Shown piece after piece: positions 59,567 through 64,000 of a stretch of DNA of 64,000 nucleotides. Under the pieces are notes generated by a model that was not told the origin of the DNA, ran no database searches, and was given only the letters and a program-made list of their open reading frames with translations. Source of the stretch: Bacteroidales bacterium UBA6248 (GTDB lineage: Bacteria > Bacteroidota > Bacteroidia > Bacteroidales > Lentimicrobiaceae); the NCBI GenBank assembly GCA_002441345.1, contig DJVU01000095.1, forward strand, positions 1 through 64,000. Direction: 5' to 3'. Position 1 is the stretch's first letter, and the number at the start of each line of letters is the position of its first letter. Position numbers and translations under genes: made by a program.

Positions 59567-61303
59567 TTAGTGCATGCGGAACGTATCTCCCGTTTCGCGG
59601 ATCACGTTTTGTTTCCATGCATCGGGGTAACCAGGAAAAGACGGAGACATGGGGTAACCGTATGGATTACGCAGAAACTTTCCGTCTTTTTCCTGTTTAA
59701 CGTTCCCGTCGAGGAATTTTACGAGCAGAAATTCGCCCAGCTGTCTCCAGCGGTTAACCGTATTTTCAGCGGTTTTAGCACTGTAGAGCGTAATATGCTT
59801 TATTGCGAGTGCAGGGCTATCTTTATAGATTTCCTGCGCTTTGGAGTCAACATCCGGTATTTCAGCAGCAAAGCCGTCTTCAAGCTCAGTCTGAACCCTG
59901 ACCAGGTCTGGCATAACCCGGTTATAGAAGAGGTACTTGAAATGAGCAACGCGGTTAAAGACCCAAAAAGCGGCTGTTTCGCTGTATGTAAGCATATCGC
60001 CGTTACCTTCGGCCACACATTCGGGAACTTTACTGATACCGCAGTAGAAAGGCATATAAACGGTTGATCCTGCATCGTCGACGCCAAACCAGAAGATACC
60101 TCCTATCGGGTCGGGAAGCCAGTTACGCATCTGAGCGATAAATGAAAATCCGGTTTGCTGGGTAACTGTTACCCGTTCGTTGAAATATTCCTGATCGTTG
60201 TATTTCCATGTAAGGGGTCTCCACCGGTAAGGCGATCCGAAGGGTCCGGCACCTGCGTCTTTCGACATATCGTAAGGCGTTTCCTGAAGGTAATCGCGCT
60301 TAAAAGCCATCAGGTCGCGCGGTGAAAGCTTGCGATCGGGTTTGATATAGAGAGGCATACGTTCTTTAGTGATATCCCCTGCCGCATAATCGAGGTAAGG
60401 GCTCATTGCTGAATTCACCCGGTTAAATGCGGCCCAGACCCTCAGTTCACAAAAGCGTGCCGCATCGAAGGTGAGGGGAGCATACGTATCGCTGAAGCTG
60501 AAGTTCAGGTCGGATCCGGTGTAATATCCTTTTTCACGGGCAAACGTAATAACATCGGCGGCATAGATTACTTCGATACCGGGCTGGTCAAGCAGATGGA
60601 AGCTTTTGCTGCTGATGGAAGTGATACCGTCTTCAAGCGGGAAGCGGGTAATGCGGGCGTGGTTGGCATGAGCTGAGATGTAACCGTCGGGAATACGTAT
60701 GGCTACCCAAACGGCACCTTTCTGCACATTTTCCATTTTACCCGATTTTTTATTCTTTTCCATTCGGGTGCCTTTGCCAATGATTTCCATTATCCACACT
60801 TCGTTGGGATCACCGATTGAAAAGGACTCACCAGTACTGCCATACCCGTAATTATCAACCAGTTCGGCAATCACTTTAATGGCTTCCCGGGCGGTACGTG
60901 CACGCTGAAGGGCCAGAAACATGAGGCTGCCGTAGTCGACAACTCCGGTAGAATCGAACAGCTCCGGGCGGCCGTCGAAGGTGGTTTCCCCTATAGCAAC
61001 CTGGTGTTCATTCATAAATCCGATCACCTGGTAGGTATGCGGAACCTGAGGAATCTCGCCCATAGGTCTGGCGGTTCCCCGGTCGTAAAGCGTAACCATA
61101 GAGCCTTGTGGCCAGTCGGCAGCCGGACGCCAGTAAAGTTCGCCATAACGGATGTGAGAGTCGGCAGCATAACTTACCATTGTACTGCCATCCGCAGAAG
61201 CGCCCCTGGTAACCAGGTAATTGGTACATGCCAGAACGGAAGACGGCAACAGAAAAACCAGTAATAACAGAAGAGCGGATTGCCTGAGATTAATCTTATT
61301 CAT
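59567..61303 (-). CDS. C69-family dipeptidase
   Basis: 578 aa. The signal peptide ends 'SSVLA', leaving Cys26 as the mature N-terminus and Ntn-hydrolase nucleophile ('CTNYLVTRGASADGSTMVSY'). 'GESFSIGDPNEVWIMEIIGKG' and 'VWVAIRIPDGYISAHANHARI' are family blocks. It is autoprocessed and acts in the periplasm or outside the cell, cleaving dipeptides. Length is normal for the Bacteroidota form. Confidence 0.92.
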   Translation of the reverse strand: MNKINLRQSALLLLLVFLLPSSVLACTNYLVTRGASADGSTMVSYAADSHIRYGELYWRPAADWPQGSMVTLYDRGTARPMGEIPQVPHTYQVIGFMNEHQVAIGETTFDGRPELFDSTGVVDYGSLMFLALQRARTAREAIKVIAELVDNYGYGSTGESFSIGDPNEVWIMEIIGKGTRMEKNKKSGKMENVQKGAVWVAIRIPDGYISAHANHARITRFPLEDGITSISSKSFHLLDQPGIEVIYAADVITFAREKGYYTGSDLNFSFSDTYAPLTFDAARFCELRVWAAFNRVNSAMSPYLDYAAGDITKERMPLYIKPDRKLSPRDLMAFKRDYLQETPYDMSKDAGAGPFGSPYRWRPLTWKYNDQEYFNERVTVTQQTGFSFIAQMRNWLPDPIGGIFWFGVDDAGSTVYMPFYCGISKVPECVAEGNGDMLTYSETAAFWVFNRVAHFKYLFYNRVMPDLVRVQTELEDGFAAEIPDVDSKAQEIYKDSPALAIKHITLYSAKTAENTVNRWRQLGEFLLVKFLDGNVKQEKDGKFLRNPYGYPMSPSFPGYPDAWKQNVIRETGDTFRMH

Positions 61304-61334
61304 TTGTTCAGATAATTTTAGTTAAAAAATTGAT

Positions 61335-61661
61335 TTAATGTTTCTTATTGTTGACATTCAGCCTGAGGTTAGTTTCGATCAGCGGCAGCATTTCGCGGCT
61401 TGCGAAGGTGGTCACAGAGATATTCCTGCCCGCAGCGTTCGTATGGTTTTGCACCGTAAGTCTTACAATTTTCCGGCCTGAGGAGCTTTCGTAAACGTAC
61501 AGGCTGGCATCCCTTTCATCTTCTGCCCTTATATGCTGAACTTTAATCAGATCCATATTGAGAACTTGCAAAAGATCGGATGGTATGTCGGAGAAAACCC
61601 TCACCAAACCGGTCGTTTCACTCTCGATAATCATTCTTTGTTCCCGGGTAAGGGCTCTCAT
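61335..61661 (-). CDS. Conserved protein of unknown function
   Basis: 108 aa, 31 bp upstream of the dipeptidase gene on the same strand, so probably co-transcribed with it. No signal peptide or membrane helix. The sequence alternates 'VRVFSDIPSDLLQVLNMDLIKV' and 'SLYVYESSSGRKIVRLTVQNH', typical of a small alpha/beta domain. The family is not recognised. Confidence 0.6.
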   Translation of the reverse strand: MRALTREQRMIIESETTGLVRVFSDIPSDLLQVLNMDLIKVQHIRAEDERDASLYVYESSSGRKIVRLTVQNHTNAAGRNISVTTFASREMLPLIETNLRLNVNNKKH

Positions 61662-61829
61662 ACGTTTAAAGTTGAATGGCCTGCTAAAATACGACCTAAA
61701 TTAGTTATTCCATACCTTAATACAATTTTTGAATTTATTTAACGCGAAAGCAGTGCCCGATCATACCGTGAAAAAGTGCTAACATTGCAGTTAAAATAAA
61801 GAGGAGATCACATTCAATCCGAATCTGCG

Positions 61830-62873
61830 ATGATAAACAGCGAAAATGCGATACTTGAAAAGCTGGCAATACACAAAACCGGAAACAAAAGCAGGGATGA
61901 GGGCATAGTTTTATCTGAATCCCCTGTACGCTTAAATCAAGCTGTCAGCGATTTATTGATCCGGTATTTCATATCCCCGTTCCGCGAAAAGGAATATTAC
62001 AATCTATACCATGAAACGGACCTAAGGCTCAATGAAGTGTATCATTACGTTTCGGAGATTTTTGACAATTCTGCCGGTTTTATGGAGCACTCAAAAAATC
62101 TGGCAAAAACCCTTTATGAATGTTCTTCGCATCCAAAAATAAAATCCGGCGAATTTTATACAGCTCTTTTTTGCCGGTTGCTGATCGATGGTGAAGAGGT
62201 TGATGCCATCGGACTATTCAGATCGGAATCGAGGGAAACCTACCTCAGGGTGTTTCCGGAGGATAACAACTTCACTGTTGAGCATGAAGATGGTATCAAC
62301 ATCAACAAGCTCGACAAGGGCTGTCTGATTTTCAACCTGGAGAGGGAAACGGGCTATGTGGCCGCAACAGTTGATGCCCTGAGTAAAGGAAATGACGCAA
62401 TGTACTGGATGGATACTTTCCTTAAGGTACGCCAGCGCAATGACGATTTCTTTCAGACGAGCCAGGCCCTGTCGATGTGCAGGCAATTTGTAAAGGAAAG
62501 GCTTCCTGAGGTGTTCGAAACCGATTTGCCGGCACAGGCTGAAATGCTCAACAAGTCAATAAAGTTCTTTAAGGAAAACGACAACTTCACTATACAGGAA
62601 TTTTCCGGTGAGGTGTTTGATCAGCCCGAACTGATACAAACGTTTAACGATTATCGTCGTGATTTTGAAGCAGAAAGGGATATTAAAATAAACGACGGGT
62701 TTTCAATATCCGGTCAGGCAGTGCGAAAACAATCGAAAATATTTAAGAGTGTTATAAAGCTTGACAGGAATTTTCACATATACGTGCACGGCAACCGCGA
62801 CTTCATTGAAAAGGGCTTTGACGAAGAACGGAATATGCAGTATTATCGGTTGTATTACAAGGAAGAGCAGTAA
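61830..62873 (+). CDS. Nucleoid-associated protein, NdpA (NA37) family
   Basis: 347 aa. It begins 'AILEKLAIHKTGNKSRDEGI', the common start of the 37-kDa nucleoid-associated (YejK/NdpA) family in Bacteroidota, and has 'IGLFRSESRETYLRV' and 'LDKGCLIFNLERETGYVAATVDAL'. Binds DNA without known specificity. Stands alone; 122 bp upstream of the Mpv17-like gene. Confidence 0.88.
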   Translation: MINSENAILEKLAIHKTGNKSRDEGIVLSESPVRLNQAVSDLLIRYFISPFREKEYYNLYHETDLRLNEVYHYVSEIFDNSAGFMEHSKNLAKTLYECSSHPKIKSGEFYTALFCRLLIDGEEVDAIGLFRSESRETYLRVFPEDNNFTVEHEDGININKLDKGCLIFNLERETGYVAATVDALSKGNDAMYWMDTFLKVRQRNDDFFQTSQALSMCRQFVKERLPEVFETDLPAQAEMLNKSIKFFKENDNFTIQEFSGEVFDQPELIQTFNDYRRDFEAERDIKINDGFSISGQAVRKQSKIFKSVIKLDRNFHIYVHGNRDFIEKGFDEERNMQYYRLYYKEEQ

Positions 62874-62937
62874 ATACATCCTTGAATTAGAGTGCACCGG
62901 AAAACCGGTGAAGGCTTACTTCAAAAGATGCCGGCGG

Positions 62938-62969
62938 TTTAGGAAATCCGGTTTACCGGCTTATATTTG
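62938..62969 (+). promoter_or_regulatory. Probable Bacteroidota promoter for the Mpv17-like gene
   Basis: TTTA at 62938-62941, 20 nt, then TATATTTG at 62962-62969. The transcript would start near 62975, about 20 nt before the ATG. Confidence 0.6.
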
Positions 62970-62995
62970 CAGCGGAATATGCCTTAAAATATAAA

Positions 62996-63685
62996 ATGAA
63001 AAGAGCCGATCTTATTTTTACAGCCTGCGTTCTTGTATTCTTTCTTCCGTTTTTTATCTCAGGAAGTATTTATGAAGCTTATAACTCGTTTAACAACGAG
63101 CACGGCATGATAATGAGTTTTATCAAATTTGCCCTGCTTGCAACGCTGGGGGAAGTAATTGGTTTACGAATAAAAACCGGCAGATACAATACTCCGGGTT
63201 TTGGAATACTTCCAAGGGCTGTGGTTTGGGGGGTGCTTGGGCTTACCATCAAAATGGCTTTTGTACTTTTCAGTTCCGGAACGGTATCCTTCCTTACATA
63301 TATGGGTATGGAAAATGCCGGTGTTGCGCTGAAGGGCGGTTTTTCCGCAGAAAAATTATTTGTTGCATTCAGTATCAGCGTATTGCTGAACAGCATTTAT
63401 GCCCCGGTGATGATGACTTTTCATAAAATCACCGATACGCACATTCTGAATACGGGCGGAACATTAAAAGGGCTTTTTACGCCCATCGATTTCCGGGGTA
63501 TTTTCAAAGGATTGAACTGGGATGTACAGTGGAGTTTTGTCTTTAAAAAGACAATACCTTTTTTCTGGTACCCGGCGCACACCATTACCTTCCTGCTTCC
63601 CGAGAATTTTCAGGTGTTGTTTGCAGCATTTCTGGGCATAGCCCTGGGAACAATACTTGCAATTGCTTCATTAAAAGGTCGCTAA
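62996..63685 (+). CDS. Mpv17/PMP22-like membrane protein
   Basis: 229 aa with about five hydrophobic segments ('DLIFTACVLVFFLPFFISGSI', 'FIKFALLATLGEVIGLRI', 'AVVWGVLGLTIKMAFVLF', and two C-terminal ones). 'FFWYPAHTITFLLPENFQVLFAA' near the C-terminus resembles the Mpv17/PMP22 signature, and 'WDVQWSFVFKKTIPFFWYPAH' precedes it. Role unknown. It carries its own promoter. Confidence 0.72.
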   Translation: MKRADLIFTACVLVFFLPFFISGSIYEAYNSFNNEHGMIMSFIKFALLATLGEVIGLRIKTGRYNTPGFGILPRAVVWGVLGLTIKMAFVLFSSGTVSFLTYMGMENAGVALKGGFSAEKLFVAFSISVLLNSIYAPVMMTFHKITDTHILNTGGTLKGLFTPIDFRGIFKGLNWDVQWSFVFKKTIPFFWYPAHTITFLLPENFQVLFAAFLGIALGTILAIASLKGR

Positions 63686-63891
63686 GTAAAATTATCCGGT
63701 AAGAGGCACAGGAATATTTTTACGGTTTTAACTTGCCATGTGAGGGCAATTCTATAACTTGCCGCCGGTATCCGTTTTATATTAAACCTGGATAGAAAAT
63801 CAATGAAACCATGTATTTCAGGGGGTTGCGAAGTCCAACTGCCCGGATGAATTTGTCACTCGAATGATTTTAAAATAAACACTACGGAATT

Positions 63892-64000
63892 ATGAAAGAA
63901 CAGTTCAGGCACGACACGCCGATTAACTTCGGAACGGTATCGGAAAAGATCAGGGAGATGCAGCTGGCAAATGTTGGTTCAGCCAGCATCAGGGAAATTA
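63892..64000 (+). CDS. Start of a PLP-dependent aminotransferase (partial at window end)
   Basis: 36 codons are visible, starting ATG 63892 and running off the window. 'INFGTVSEKIREMQLANVG' followed by 'SASIREI' resembles the N-terminus of a class I/II aminotransferase group seen in Bacteroidota. The active site is outside the window, so the call is tentative. Confidence 0.5.
   Translation, partial: MKEQFRHDTPINFGTVSEKIREMQLANVGSASIREI

Noticed and set aside
1..64000. Search for CRISPR arrays, tRNA and rRNA genes, prophage, transposase or restriction genes
   Set aside because: No regularly spaced direct repeats, no cloverleaf-like segments, and no such protein families seen in any gap or frame.

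Overview
This window looks like an ordinary stretch of core chromosome from a Gram-negative member of the Bacteroidota, most likely an anaerobic Bacteroidales relative. Four things point there. Promoters match the phylum consensus (TTTG, about 19-21 nt, TAnnTTTG), most clearly upstream of rpmG. Starts mostly lack Shine-Dalgarno sequences. A DUF4295 protein, specific to the phylum, lies next to rpmG. Other phylum markers are DUF1573, a PorT-like barrel, the DUF1015/SerA pair, NfeD-FloA and a fused DAK2-DegV protein. I see no rRNA, tRNA, CRISPR array, prophage or transposase gene.

Layout: 0-7 kb holds a tightly overlapping minus-strand operon for periplasmic sugar transfer (ArnT-like transferase, polyprenyl-phosphate GT2, UPF0104-type flippase, UDP-glucuronate-4-epimerase-like enzyme), divergent from an LtaS-like sulfatase-fold enzyme. 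7-10 kb is a hybrid histidine kinase. 10-14 kb has a 59-aa winged-helix-like protein, DUF1015, a four-helix-bundle (23S IVP-type) protein, a SerA of the lysine type and a class II aldolase. 14-19.5 kb carries a barrel protein, an EEP nuclease/phosphatase, CutC, an SDR and XerD. 19.7-22.6 kb is the translation/secretion block rpmG-DUF4295-ftsY-rimO. 22.6-26.3 kb has a YwqK-repeat protein, a thioesterase, a KamA-like radical SAM enzyme and a CoA-type NUDIX hydrolase. 26.5-32 kb is clpS-M48-nfeD-floA followed by a RelA-type (p)ppGpp synthetase and a linked unknown.

32.1-32.46 kb contains no gene. It holds a strong promoter, about 325 nt rich in hairpins and GNRA/UACG loops, and an intrinsic terminator: a candidate structured non-coding RNA, and the most interesting unexplained element here. 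32.5-37.8 kb has small unknowns, glycogen branching enzyme and a TPR protein. 37.8-43.5 kb is gyrA and clpC, divergent. Just after clpC is a 161-bp element bounded by perfect 14-bp inverted repeats (MITE-like). 43.7-64 kb holds envelope and metabolism genes: Mpl, a metallo-beta-lactamase-fold hydrolase with an APS reductase, a CBM48 protein, a LolC/E-type permease, NamZ (DUF1343), aminotransferases, DUF1573, DAK2-DegV, FemAB, DUF1295, an ADP-forming acyl-CoA synthetase, a C69 dipeptidase, an NdpA-like nucleoid protein and an Mpv17-like membrane protein. The window ends inside another aminotransferase.

Common themes are cell-envelope construction and murein recycling (LtaS-like, sugar-transfer operon, Mpl, NamZ, FemAB), protein quality control (ClpS, ClpC, M48), stringent response, and fermentative energy and glycogen metabolism (ADP-forming acyl-CoA synthetase, GlgB, CBM48). 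I found no convincing new defence or mobile system. The findings are individual oddities: the RNA, the MITE-like repeat, altered catalytic residues in several enzymes, and a coherent surface-glycosylation operon.
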